A program made the translations under genes and the position numbers. Of a stretch of DNA of 64,000 bases, positions 23,405-32,580 are shown one piece after another. Position 1 is the stretch's first letter, and the number at the start of each line of letters is the position of its first letter. The DNA is taken from contig OY294067.1 of the NCBI GenBank assembly GCA_958510875.1, forward strand, positions 150,114,962 through 150,178,961, given 5' to 3'. Below the pieces are notes generated by a model, which saw only the letters and a list, made by a program, of their open reading frames with translations, was not told the origin of the DNA and did no database searches. This DNA is from Endomychus coccineus. Taxonomy: Eukaryota > Arthropoda > Insecta > Coleoptera > Endomychidae.

Positions 23405-23917
23405 AAATCTTACATACGTCTTTATAATTGTTGAAAATGTTTTTGGGAAGAATGCGTAGTAGTGATTTTCCAGTACAGGTCTGAAACCTTTCTTAAGTAC
23501 CTACTCATAAATCTTACACATCTGGTTTCGAAAGTAGATACTCGACAAATAACTTCGTTCTCAGTTGTTGTGAGAATATCAACATGCACTTATATATTTT
23601 AATAATATTACTGATCAGCGGATTCTTACTACAAAAAATTTTTACACTTTAATACTGACGATACAATTTCAATCATTCGTGGGTCGGTTCGTTTCGTCGG
23701 CGTGGGCTCTTTTGATTGAAATTAAATTTGTGCGATTTGGACGCTTGTGCTATAATTAGTTTTAATAAACCCCTTTTTTGACATAGTGAGTCTTCTGATG
23801 ATGGTCGTGAGACCGAAACGTACGTAAAGACTAATATTTAAAATAAAGTGTTAATGTGACCTATTTCCCGAGAATTTTTATATATAATTCATACTGGGTC
23901 AAGAATCTTTATTAGTT
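23405..23917 (+). repeat. PLE-1c 3' terminal repeat
   Basis: Direct repeat of 18953-19475. It ends at ttatta, immediately before the ATACTCTAT target duplication. Confidence 0.85.
23790..23831 (+). ncRNA. Hammerhead ribozyme, PLE-1c 3' repeat
   Basis: All core elements are intact (CTGATGA, GAAAC, GTA cleavage triplet, stem I GTCTT/AAGAC), identical to 19349-19390 across the motif. Confidence 0.87.
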
Positions 23918-24191
23918 ATACTCTATATAACGAAAAGCAAATACCTATCAATAACATAGTTTCATCAATTGAAACAGGAATTGCAAAAGTTTTTTCACTC
24001 CACTAGCAAATGAAATGAGGTCAAATTGGATCAACAAAATATTTAATTCCAAACTAGAAGTTAAAAATAATAAATTTAATAATAAGAATCACATCAAATA
24101 ATTTTTTCTTAAGAAACCAAACAATTCATCAAATGTAACCCACAAATCACTATCTTAAAAGCTGTTAGCAGATGAAGGTAATGAAATAGTT
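23918..24191 (+). pseudogene. PLE-2 coding, second piece
   Basis: It continues the frame of 15624 with NEKQIPINNIVSSIETGIAK. It then decays, recovering at LLADEGNEIV, the ADKGN-type motif that precedes PLE reverse transcriptases. It is cut by the 24192-25104 insertion. Confidence 0.7.
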
Positions 24192-25104
24192 TAGTATAGT
24201 ATGTAAAACATTTTGATGGAAAAATTTTTATGATTTAACGCGACCCCACGAAAAATGTTTGTTTTGGTGTATGAAACAAATATCTAAAATTTCTATCTAC
24301 TAATTTGACCACAACCCCTATTTTTCGCCATTTTGGGGTTTTTTGGACATTTTTAGGGGAAGTTCGTCAAAAAAAATTGCTCTCTCCAGTTGTATTGAGA
24401 ATTAAGAAACCAACCCATTGACTTTTATTGTCAATGTTTAAGGAACTCCTAGTTCAAATTTCAAGTTAATCCGACATCCCCCTTCCTCGCAGTAGATGTA
24501 TATATATACATAAATGCATGGAAACTTGCGTGACGGCTAACTCGGGCAGTTTTCAACAGATTTAGTTGAAATTTGGACTGCCCTCCAAATTTTAGGTTGA
24601 AATATGAAATAGTTTCCGAGAAATTCTAATTTTTTAGCTAATTTTCAAATTGAGATATCTCATGTCCTTTTCATCCGATTGACATATGTTTGGCGTCAGA
24701 ATGTAGGTATTTGCATATATTTTCACGTGGTAATCATCGTTTTTATACTACATTAGCAATATGATACTATTTTAGGTGACAGATTCTGAGGCAAGTAGTA
24801 TTTCTAGCAGTACTTCCAGTGTATACAGCGTGGCGAGATCAAGTGGTCGGAAAAGAAGACAACAATAATATTAAATAAATATGTACAATTTAAAAAAAAA
24901 ATGAAAAAATGGAAAAAAAAGAAAAAAAAAGGAAAAAAAAATTAGAAAGCCGTGTAAGATAGGGTAGTTCATAAATAATAATTAAACACCCTGGAAAGAA
25001 ATGGTTAATTTAAAATTTTCATATGCATCTTTTTCCGTGGGGTCGCGTCAAATCATAAAAAATTTACCGATATCACTTATTTTTTGGTTTCACATACTCT
25101 ACTA
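24192..25104. mobile_element. 0.9-kb inverted-repeat transposon inside PLE-2
   Basis: The ends TAGTATAGTATGTAAAAC and the complement of TAGTAGAGTATGTGAAAC are inverted repeats, with a second strong block ATGATTTRACGCGACCCCAC just inside both ends. GTT flanks both sides. PLE-2 codons read through (EIV to IIN) if the element is skipped. It contains an A-rich tract (24888-24945) and a possible terminal exon. The superfamily was not determined. Confidence 0.7.
24776..24872 (+). other. Possible 3'-terminal exon inside the 24192-25104 element
   Basis: A polypyrimidine-poor but usable acceptor (ctattttag) precedes a short serine-rich frame, TDSEASSISSSTSSVYSVAR then SSGRKRRQQ. It ends at a stop followed by an AATAAATA-like polyadenylation signal. 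Low-complexity Ser followed by a basic tail is typical of the C-terminus of a larger protein. No upstream exon is visible in the element, so it may be the leftover last exon of a transposase or a captured gene end. Confidence 0.35.
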
Positions 25105-25122
25105 GTTATCATAAATACAAAT

Positions 25123-26372
25123 TGAAATATACTTGTATAAAATGGTGTGAAGATGGAGATTGTCAGATACGACATAATGGAATTATCAATAACAATTTGT
25201 CAATTACACGTTGTAAGAATATATAGATACAATTATATTGAGTATTTAATAGTACATATTATTCAAATTTTTCGAAAATAGAGTGTTGACAAATCTAAAA
25301 AAAAGCTGGTATTGATGATGAACCATCTACTCACGTAAATCAGTTGTGAACATTTTCAGGTTTGGCTGATTACTATAGTAAATGTACAGAACATTTTGCT
25401 ACTATATTAAATCCACTTTATGAACTCTTACAAAGGGTGATAAATTTACATGGACAAAAGCCTGCAAACGAAGTTTCAATAAAGTTAAAGATGCGATTAC
25501 TAGTGACAGTATACTTGTACATTTTAACCCCGATCTGCCGTTAGTATTGGCCACAGATGCGTCTCCTGTGGGATTAAGTGATGTGTTATCAGAGAAATAT
25601 ACAGATGGATCTGAAATACCACTAGCATTCGCATCACGATCTTCAACCAAATTTAAAGTTAAATATACTCAAATTGATAAAGAGGCAACTGCTATATATT
25701 GAGATTTGAAAAAGTCTTTTCAGATTGTTACGGTAGAAAATTTACTTTGATAACGAGTCACAAGCCTTCAGCTTCAATATTCAACCGTAAAAAGAACTTT
25801 ACCCACGATGTCTGCAAATAGAATTTTTAATTATGCACATTTTCTATCTGGGTTTGATTACAAAATTGAAGTACACGTAAACATGCTAATGCTGATTACC
25901 TTTCGAAATATCCCACGAAACATCCGCCTGAATCATCATCGATGGACGAACATACAATTTTTCAAATCAATCAAATAGCTACGTTACCAGTTAACTCAAA
26001 GAAAATATCTGTTATAATTGCTAAAGATGTGGTACTCAAAGAAATATTAATTGCACTGACATATGAACGAAATGTAGAGACACAGTGTGGTATCATGACA
26101 ACGAATTATCTTCAGACGATGGTAGTATTTTCAAAGAAATACGAGTAATAATACCAAAGATATCAAAATAAAATACTAAAAGAGCTTCATATAGGTCATC
26201 TAGGCATAGTTAAAATAAAATCTTTGTCCAGATGTTATTGTTATTGGAAAAACATAGAAGATATAGAATGGAGATGGAGAATGTCAGATATGACATTCAT
26301 ATGGAATTATCAATAACAATTTGTCAATTACACGTTATAAGAATATACAGTTACGACTAAATTGTGTATTTG
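25123..26372 (+). mobile_element. Internally deleted Gypsy-type LTR element inside PLE-2
   Basis: It is flanked by ATACAAAT (25115-25122 and 26373-26380). About 115-bp direct repeats lie at each end (25142-25262 and 26267-26372, sharing ggaattatcaataacaattt). The interior is a Gypsy pol fragment. The PLE-2 frame continues across it (IINTN then EYEDKM). The short direct repeats are probably LTR remnants. Confidence 0.7.
25350..26262 (+). pseudogene. Gypsy pol fragment: RT end, RNase H, start of integrase
   Basis: It reads GLADYYSKCTEHFATILNPL (end of RT), then LVLATDASPVGLSDVLSEKY and AFASRSSTKF...YTQIDKEATAIY (RNase H-like), LPTMSANRIF and FLSGFDYKIE. Near 26180 follows LHIGHLGIVKIKSLSRCYCY of the integrase zinc-binding region. 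Several frameshifts and stops are present. No gag, protease or catalytic integrase is present. Confidence 0.85.
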
Positions 26373-27535
26373 ATACAAATGAATATGAGGATAAAATGTT
26401 CAAAATGTTGAATGATCCCGAAGTATATAAGAAAAACTGAATAATGATACAACAAATATGTATCATACTAAGAATAAAATAATTAGTAAAAAGATGGTTC
26501 GAGAAGAAATATATTTCAAAATACATCCATAGACAATTAACTATATACAATGCTCATCATCCGAAATATATGGCTTATTCAAAAATTCATAAACCTAAAG
26601 TACCAATGCGACTTGTGGTGAGCAGTATTCAATCTCCTTTCTATGAAATGGCTAAATACTTATCTAACATATTAAATAACATAGCTTACAAAAATGACTT
26701 TCACATCAGAAAGTCTTGGGTTTTCAAAGAATTCATTGTCAAAACTACAATATCAAGAAACTATATCTTAGTATCAATAGATGCAATTTCTTCATATACA
26801 AATATCTCTATAATTAGCTACACAATTAATTCAAAAGGAATGGAATGAAATGAAACTATTCACAGATTTACCTATGAATGAGTTCTTAACAGCTGTAGAA
26901 TATACATTCGCAGCTAATTTTTTACAATAAAAAGATGATCGTTATTAACAACTAGATAGTTGTGCAATGGGTTCTTCAATATCAAATATCATACAGCCCA
27001 GATAGTCATGGAATTAATTTCAAGAAACAGTAATACCTCGATTAAATTATAATCTTCAAGTTGATGATTGTTCGCTGCAATCCCAATAGATAAGTGTGAT
27101 GAATTTTTTTATTATTTCAATTTTTTTCACGTAAATTGATTACAATTCACAACTGAAATTAAAAATGATAATGGCATATTTTTTTTAGAACGAAAACCAA
27201 TTCTAACTAAATGGTATACCAAACCTACTCGGTCAGGAAGATATACCAATTTCAATTCCGATATACCTAAAAATATAAAGAGAATGTTATCATAAATCTG
27301 ATGGATAGGGCTATTAAACCAAGTTCTCCAGAACTAAATACCTATATCTATTGAAAAAACAAAAGAAACTTTACTAAAGGGTGGTTATTCCATTGATTTG
27401 GTCTATCATATAACTAGGGACAAGCTTCATAAAGTTTGTAACTCGTCTAGTAAAACCAATACCAATAATGAGAGATCATAGGTGAAACATTAAATATCAC
27501 TACAATATATTAAAAGTCTTTTTGCAAGAATTTTA
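26373..27535 (+). pseudogene. PLE-2 reverse transcriptase, decayed
   Basis: 26560-26845 is open with YSKIHKPKVPMRLVVSSIQS, FYEMAKYLSNILN and motif A YILVSIDAISSYTNI. Further on come remnants of motif B (CNGFFNIK, from CAMGSSIS-like sequence) and the VDDC catalytic block near 27060 (written DDCS in one frame), then FLERKPILTKWYTKPTRSGR. The connector SSSKTNTNNERS...QYIKSLFARILEKM ends at 27545. It is a different PLE family from PLE-1 by sequence. Confidence 0.8.
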
Positions 27536-27777
27536 GAAAAAATGCAAGGAATTTAGAAAAAAAATTCAAGAAATGAAGTATATTATAATGTTGAATAATA
27601 CTATTATTTCATTATTTTATTAAGGTACGGTGTGGGGGCGGGATTTAATAATTATACAACGGAAATTTATATCAAGTATCAGATTTTATTATTATTAATA
27701 CATACCATTAAAATTATTGATATACCTAAGATAACAATAAAACAAAATAACAATATAGGTATTTAAACAGACATAAG

Positions 27778-29160
27778 TCATCTCTCACAATTATCATAAA
27801 AACTATTAATAATTAAGTGTTTTTCAAATTTTTCTAGGGGGAAACTTTGTCTCTTGTCAGAAAACTGTTTAAAAATTGAAAAACTTCGTTCAACGTCAAC
27901 TGATGTAAAAGGATCATATTTATATTTACAAATGATGATGATAGGTATATTTACATCGTTTTCGCCCACAAAAACTTTAGAAATATTTTTCAAAATTTGA
28001 AAGCCTGTATTATTTTGAGCCACAGAATTGAATTTATGTAGAACGACGGTCCTAATTTGTCCAGCGACCTTCTTACAATTTGACTCAAACTGGCGAATTA
28101 GAGCTACTGATTCCGTTAATGGAACACAAGATTTTTCTAAACTTTTAATAGTTGTAGATACAAACATATAATTGGTATTTATAAATATCAAACTATTCTT
28201 TATTGATGAATTTTCAAAAAGATTTTTTGAGTTTAAAAGAGATGTAGATAGAGAGTCACTAAGATCGTCAATCACATGTTTAATGGCGTCGTAATTGTCA
28301 GCATAAAATATAGCTGCATTCAACCTAGTACCCCAACGAGTTATTACAGGTTGTGAAGGTAAGGCAAGATTTGGAAATTTTTCTTTGTAAAATTGAACGC
28401 GTGTCGGAGCTTTTGAAAATACTTTTTTTACATTGTTAATTAGGTCATTGACTAAAGGAAATTGCTCTCTTATACATTCTGCCACTCTATTAATGCCATG
28501 AGCTAGACAGGTTACATGTTGCAGATTAGAATAAAATATTTTCAGATTTTGTCCAGCCTCAGTCATATAAGGTGCTGCATCAGATAAAAATAAAATAAAT
28601 TTTTCTGTCGGAACAATTTGAGGAAAGAAAAAATTATTCAATGAATCTTGGACAAATCGTGTAATTGTTAAATTATTAGCTTTTTCAAGTTTTTTTGGAG
28701 CAAAAAGATAGGATCTGCTGGGATTCGTTTCCCTCAGAACACCTATTAACGCATGTGCGATATATCTACCGCACGAATCGGTGGTTTCGTCTACTACGAT
28801 ATAAAAATAGTTTGAAATGACTTCGTTTTTGATACAAGTTAATGTTTGTTTATAAATTGAGTCGACACTTGCTTCACGTAAGGCCGACTCGTCAGGAATA
28901 TTTAGTTTACAATATTTTCTCAAAAATTCCTTCAGGTTGGGATTATTTAACTTGCTCAACGCTATGTTACTGGCAATCATTGCCCTGCACAAATCCTCAT
29001 TAACTCTTTATGGTCGTCTTTTTTTGGCTTCTGTTGTTGGAGGCAACCTCTTAAGGTTTGTTGCGATGATAATTTTTGCATATTGGAAATATGCTTTGCA
29101 GATTCAACGTGTTGTTCCACAATGAATCTTTTCTCGGCGTGGATCTATAATGTGAACGGA
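27778..29160 (-). pseudogene. hAT-type transposase, main exon
   Basis: The long frame 28992-27778 (404 codons) has hAT landmarks in order: YIVVDETTDSCGRY, ILFLSDAAPYM, HVTCLAHGINRVAE, QPVITRWGTRLNAA, and the C-terminal dimerisation segment DPFTSVDVERSFSIFKQF. It most resembles CGGBP1-like hAT proteins. Upstream (29160-28993), after one frameshift, IHAEKRFIVEQHVESAKH supplies the His half of a BED-type zinc finger. The Cys half is in the separate exon at 29692-29787. A stop near 29150 and a frame change near 29000 make it a recent pseudogene. Confidence 0.88.
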
Positions 29161-29402
29161 AAACTACTCATTATTTTTACAAATCAAATATAAGCAGAAA
29201 AAAAACAAATATCTAACTGCTAAATAATTGGACACCCTGTACGTTTCTAAGAGGACAATTTTTTCATTTGGTAGGCACAAAGAATATAGAAAATTCACAT
29301 CGAATAATTTGATTTGTTAAAAAAATGAGCTGCGAATGAGTAAAAGAGAAAAAAATTATAAATCAACTACGAGTTTAAAATTCCACAAATAAATACAATT
29401 AA

Positions 29403-29440
29403 CTCAACCGGTGTCACAAATTACTTTGCATCATCAGGAG
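29403..29440 (-). ncRNA. Hammerhead ribozyme motif, PLE-3 type, left arm
   Basis: The minus strand gives stem I CTC/GAG, core CTGATGA, U, stem II GCAAA-GTAA-TTTGT, then GACAC (GAAAC expected) and self-complementary ACCGGT as stem III. The CUGAUGA box is intact, but the GAAAC box carries A to C. Confidence 0.65.
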
Positions 29441-29456
29441 AAACAAAATATTGATG

Positions 29457-29496
29457 AATTGACGATGCTGCAAAGTAATTTGTGAAACCGGTTGAG
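29457..29496 (+). ncRNA. Hammerhead ribozyme motif, PLE-3 type, right arm
   Basis: Same layout on the plus strand: TTGACGA core (first C changed), stem II with TGCTGCAAAG and TTTGT, intact GAAAC, then ACCGGTT. The two arms are damaged at different core positions, so their consensus is a complete minimal type I hammerhead. Confidence 0.65.
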
Positions 29497-29691
29497 TTAT
29501 TGTATTTATTAGTAGAATTTTGGACTCGTAGTTTATTTATTAGTTATGGAAAGATTCCAGATAGTAAGGATAGAAGCAATCAATTTGTTGAAAAATAATA
29601 TGTTACCTATATCTTATACATGAATACTTATACTTTCGGATGAAACATACTTCAAAAACAAAGCCAATAGCAATATGTAACATATACTTAC

Positions 29692-29787
29692 AATTTTTGA
29701 ACACACTGGACAAAAAAGGTGGTCTACATCCCAAGTAAGTCCTCGCTGACACTTTATCCACATAGTATTGAATGTCGTTTTAGGCAT
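29692..29787 (-). CDS. hAT first exon with the Cys half of a BED zinc finger
   Basis: ATG at 29785-29787 gives MPKTTFNTMWIKCQRGLT then WDVDHLFCPVCSKI. It ends at a good donor, ATT|GTAAGT (29691 downward). CPVC plus the downstream H-VESAK-H (29130 region) forms a C2H2 BED-like finger split by the intron. The intron now contains the inverted ribozyme repeats. Confidence 0.6.
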
Positions 29788-30233
29788 TTCGACTCAAACA
29801 CTTGTACTCTCTTTTAATCAGGATACAATATACAATAGGTTCACTAATCGTAACGCTTTCGTTTGAAGATACTGCTCAATTAAAGGTTAACCTAATATTT
29901 ACTGAGGGAGGCCGCCCCCGCTGCGAATCCCCCGGTTACAGTTAATTGTTTATGGTAGTTGGTATTTCCCATTCTGAGAATGAAGTAATGAAATTATCAT
30001 TATAGTAAGACCCTTTCAATAAAGTAGGTACGTACTCTTTCAAGTTCTTTCAATTTTGGGGTAGCAGGTAGTTCCAAACCCAAAGGGATTTAATACATTC
30101 CACAATGAAAACTTTCTGTTCAATGGGATTTTAAAATAATTGACAGTAAACGCAAAAAATTTTCAAATATTAAAAAAAATGCATTTTTTGTGAAAAAGTA
30201 TAAAAAAATGCAAAAAAAGCGAAAAAATGCAAG

Positions 30234-30660
30234 TTGCACTTTTTCCGTGCTTTACTCATGATCTACATGTCATAAAATTTACTGAAGTTTTTTACTAAAT
30301 TGAAAAGCGACGTACCTTTGAAAATTATAACCCTTCCTGTATATTCCATCCCTTGTGAAGATTGTGGAAAAGTATACATCGGCCAATTTTCCCAATACCT
30401 TGATAAAAGATTGGATGGACCTAAATATACAAATAAAGAATTCATCCACTGAACTTCATAAGCATGTAAAAGACACAAACCATTCATTTGACTAGAATAA
30501 TACAAAAATTTTGAATATTAAAAAAATGATGACAAACGTTTGATATTAGAAAATACCCAAATTAATAGAAACAATGGTGGTAATGATAAAGTTGATTCTA
30601 ATCTGTAAAAACTTTATAATAAATTGATTCAAACTAAACCTAATTCAAATATTTAGAATT
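30234..30660 (+). pseudogene. PLE-2 GIY-YIG endonuclease domain
   Basis: FFTKLKSDVPLKIITLP leads into VYSIPCEDCGKVYIGQFSQY then LDKRL. This is a textbook GIY-YIG start (YIG retained), followed by degraded KNSSTELHKHVKD-, HSFD- and DDKRLILE-like segments and a tail INRNNGGNDKVDSN. Several stops are present. It completes PLE-2 after the hAT block. Confidence 0.85.
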
Positions 30661-31147
30661 ACCACTTTCTATTGCCTATTTAATTCAACTTAAAAGATAT
30701 CTGACATTGTTACATTTATGACAGAGACAGTTCTGAAATTGAGGTCCATAGAGTTATCTTAAATTTCATTAGTTGTTAGTAATAGGAATTAAATGTAAAT
30801 CCTAGAATAGGTAATTCATAAGGTAATCATAGTGAATTAGATTTGTAAAAACATAGAATAGTATCTTAGGTATTCAATTAGATCGATTCAATCCATTTCA
30901 AGTACATCAATTTGATAATTATCCATATAATACTCTCTCCCACATAACCGACCCAATGATTTCTGCAGTTTTAATTGGATTTCAAGACACAAGTCGGCTG
31001 CAGGAGTACTTTATTGATCAAAGTCATCTGTTATTTCCTAAATTACATGGAAACAATAATTAACAAAATAATGTTTGATAAAGATAAAAATATATCGTCG
31101 ATTTATCAAAAAATAAGAGTCTTATCTTATTTTTAGCCATAATAAAG
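30661..31147 (+). repeat. PLE-2 3' terminal repeat
   Basis: It matches both arms of the 14196-14895 palindrome and the fragment at 4460-4890 (tgcagttttaattggatttc; cataatactctctcccacat-like). It ends near ttagccataataaag. I see no CUGAUGA/GAAA hammerhead core in it. Confidence 0.75.
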
Positions 31148-31164
31148 AAAAGAAATGAACAGAT

Positions 31165-31545
31165 AACGAACGCGAGGAAACGATGGAATCAAATAGGAAC
31201 AGAACCAAATAACAGGAGGCCATTTCAAGCCACTGCGTACTCACCCTATATGACAGGAATAACCGACAGAATGAGCAGAATCTTGAAAACCCACAACATA
31301 CGAACCACTTTAAAAACCTATCGATAAATAGTCGCAATATTAAGAAAATCCAAATGGAAAAGTTCCAATAGAATCGCAAGGAGTTTATGAGATTCCTCGT
31401 AAACATTGCTAAAGATCATATATTGGACAGACTAATCGAAGAATAGGAGTGAAAAAAAAGGAACACATGAACGATGTATGGGAAAATCAGACTACATCAT
31501 CCTTAACTGAAGACTGTGATATGGTTCACGGTAATAACTTTATTC
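31165..31545 (+). pseudogene. PLE fragment of a third type: RT end and GIY-YIG
   Basis: 31195-31320 reads PFQATAYSPYMTGITDRMSR then ILKTHNIRT, the RT-to-nuclease connector of Penelope/Poseidon-like PLEs. 31420-31545 reads YWTDQ/YIGQTNRRIGVKKKEH and TTSSLTEDCDMVHG, a GIY-YIG domain with YIG, R and H in place. Frameshifts separate the parts. It adjoins the PLE-2 repeat directly. Confidence 0.75.
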
Positions 31546-32423
31546 CAAATGTATGTATGCTCTGATTATTTTATTTCTGGTTTTACTTATATTACATTTT
31601 TTGTATTCATATCAATTAGCTTATAAAAGTTTACTTGGTAACAAAAGTGATTTAATAACATTCCATTCACATCGGACAATTAATATATTCTCATTCACAA
31701 ACTGTATTTGCAATTGGGAATAAATGAAAAAATATCAACAACCAACAAATTACTTTATAAATAGCGTAACAAATTGGTGACACCGTTCGAAGAACAGCCC
31801 TGTCCGACGAAGAGCAGCTTGAACGAAGAACATCCCAGACGAAGAATTCCCTTTGATAAAGACTGAAGAATATCTCAAATACTGACCATCCCAGGTGCTA
31901 CAGATTTCAACGTAACTAATGCAAAAGATGTACAAGAACATCACTACCATACACTGATTTTGAATTTCTTCCTTACTGTTAGTACTACTTTCACTTTACT
32001 TTTCTGGGGGTCAAAAGCATCCACAATTTGGAAATTTGTATTCAACAGGAACGGTTGAACAAGCTAATGATAATTATGTTTCCAAAATCATAATTCCACC
32101 ATTCTACTATATATATCCAAAACTGTTGTATTTACAAGTAGAATCTCAGTTTGCGTTGGGCAAAATCACAAACTATGGAAACAACTACTATTATTTATGA
32201 TATAGTTTAACAACCCCAAACGGAAATTTTTACAAAACTCGTTGAAAAAAATTAGTAGAAGGGTTATCAGTTTATGAGGAAGAAAGATTACCAACATTGT
32301 TATCAAATTCACAATTAGGGAATCAAAAACCATCCACATTTATCGTGAGAAGTCTATTTTGGTTGGAGGTTCTTCTTGAGTGGATTCAGAATTAAATGAA
32401 AGAACAAATACCTTGTTTTTATA

Positions 32424-32580
32424 GCACTTTCAATAATAACATGAACACGTTTCTTTAGTTTCAGCACCGAAATGTCATTATCAAATAGATACATAATTAT
32501 GAATAATATAATCTTGATAATGGTACTTCGGTGTTAAAACTATAGTAACGTTTTCCTGTTATTATTAAAAGTGGTATAAA
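32424..32580. repeat. Small palindrome with hammerhead-like relics
   Basis: The two halves (32424-32495 and 32505-32580) are inverted copies containing a hairpin of the form GGYAC-TTCG-GTGCT followed by (G/A)AAAC and ACTATAGT. The same block recurs at 62007-62037 (minus) and at the window end (63970-64000, plus). See the findings for the ribozyme interpretation. Confidence 0.6.

Larger units (their letters stand above)
15625..23917. mobile_element. PLE-1 composite: inverted head-to-head array of Penelope-like copies
   Basis: The composite is flanked by ATACTCTAT at 15616-15624 and 23918-23926. It contains a leftward near-complete PLE-1 (copy a, 15625-18672) joined head-to-head at ~18673 to a rightward nuclease fragment (copy b), a terminal repeat (~18953-19475) and a rightward PLE-1 (copy c) ending in a terminal repeat at 23917. 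The whole lies inside PLE-2. Tandem and inverted joined copies sharing terminal repeats are known for Penelope elements. The single duplication suggests one insertion event. Confidence 0.85.
29356..29541. repeat. Inverted pair of ribozyme-bearing repeats (PLE-3 type)
   Basis: 29356-29440 is the inverted complement of 29457-29541 (actcaaccggtKtcacaaat, actttgcaKcatc). Each arm contains a hammerhead layout. The pair lies between the two hAT exons. Confidence 0.8.
27549..30220 (-). mobile_element. hAT-containing insertion inside PLE-2
   Basis: The 13-mer GAAAAAATGCAAG occurs at 27536-27548 and 30221-30233, at the points where PLE-2 stops and resumes, and may be the target duplication. The block holds a leftward hAT gene with an intron and, within the intron, an inverted pair of ribozyme-bearing repeats (29356-29541). 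Convincing hAT terminal repeats were not found, so the block may itself be nested. Confidence 0.5.
14545..31147 (+). mobile_element. PLE-2: ancient Penelope-like element broken by nested insertions
   Basis: Sections in order and orientation are: terminal repeat 14545-14895, N-terminal coding 14896-15624, 23918-24191, 25105-25122, RT 26373-27535, nuclease 30234-30660, and 3' terminal repeat 30661-31147. Inserts occupy 15625-23917, 24192-25104, 25123-26372 and 27549-30220. The frame continues across the first three inserts when the insert plus one target copy is skipped (KFRNTLY to NEKQIPINN; ADEGNEIV to IINTN; IINTN to EYEDKM). About 3.7 kb of true PLE-2 is spread over 16.6 kb. Confidence 0.8.

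Noticed and set aside
24888..24945. A-rich tract as a LINE or SINE poly-A tail
   Set aside because: It lies inside the inverted-repeat element downstream of the exon-like segment, with G interruptions. No retroposon body or target duplication adjoins it.
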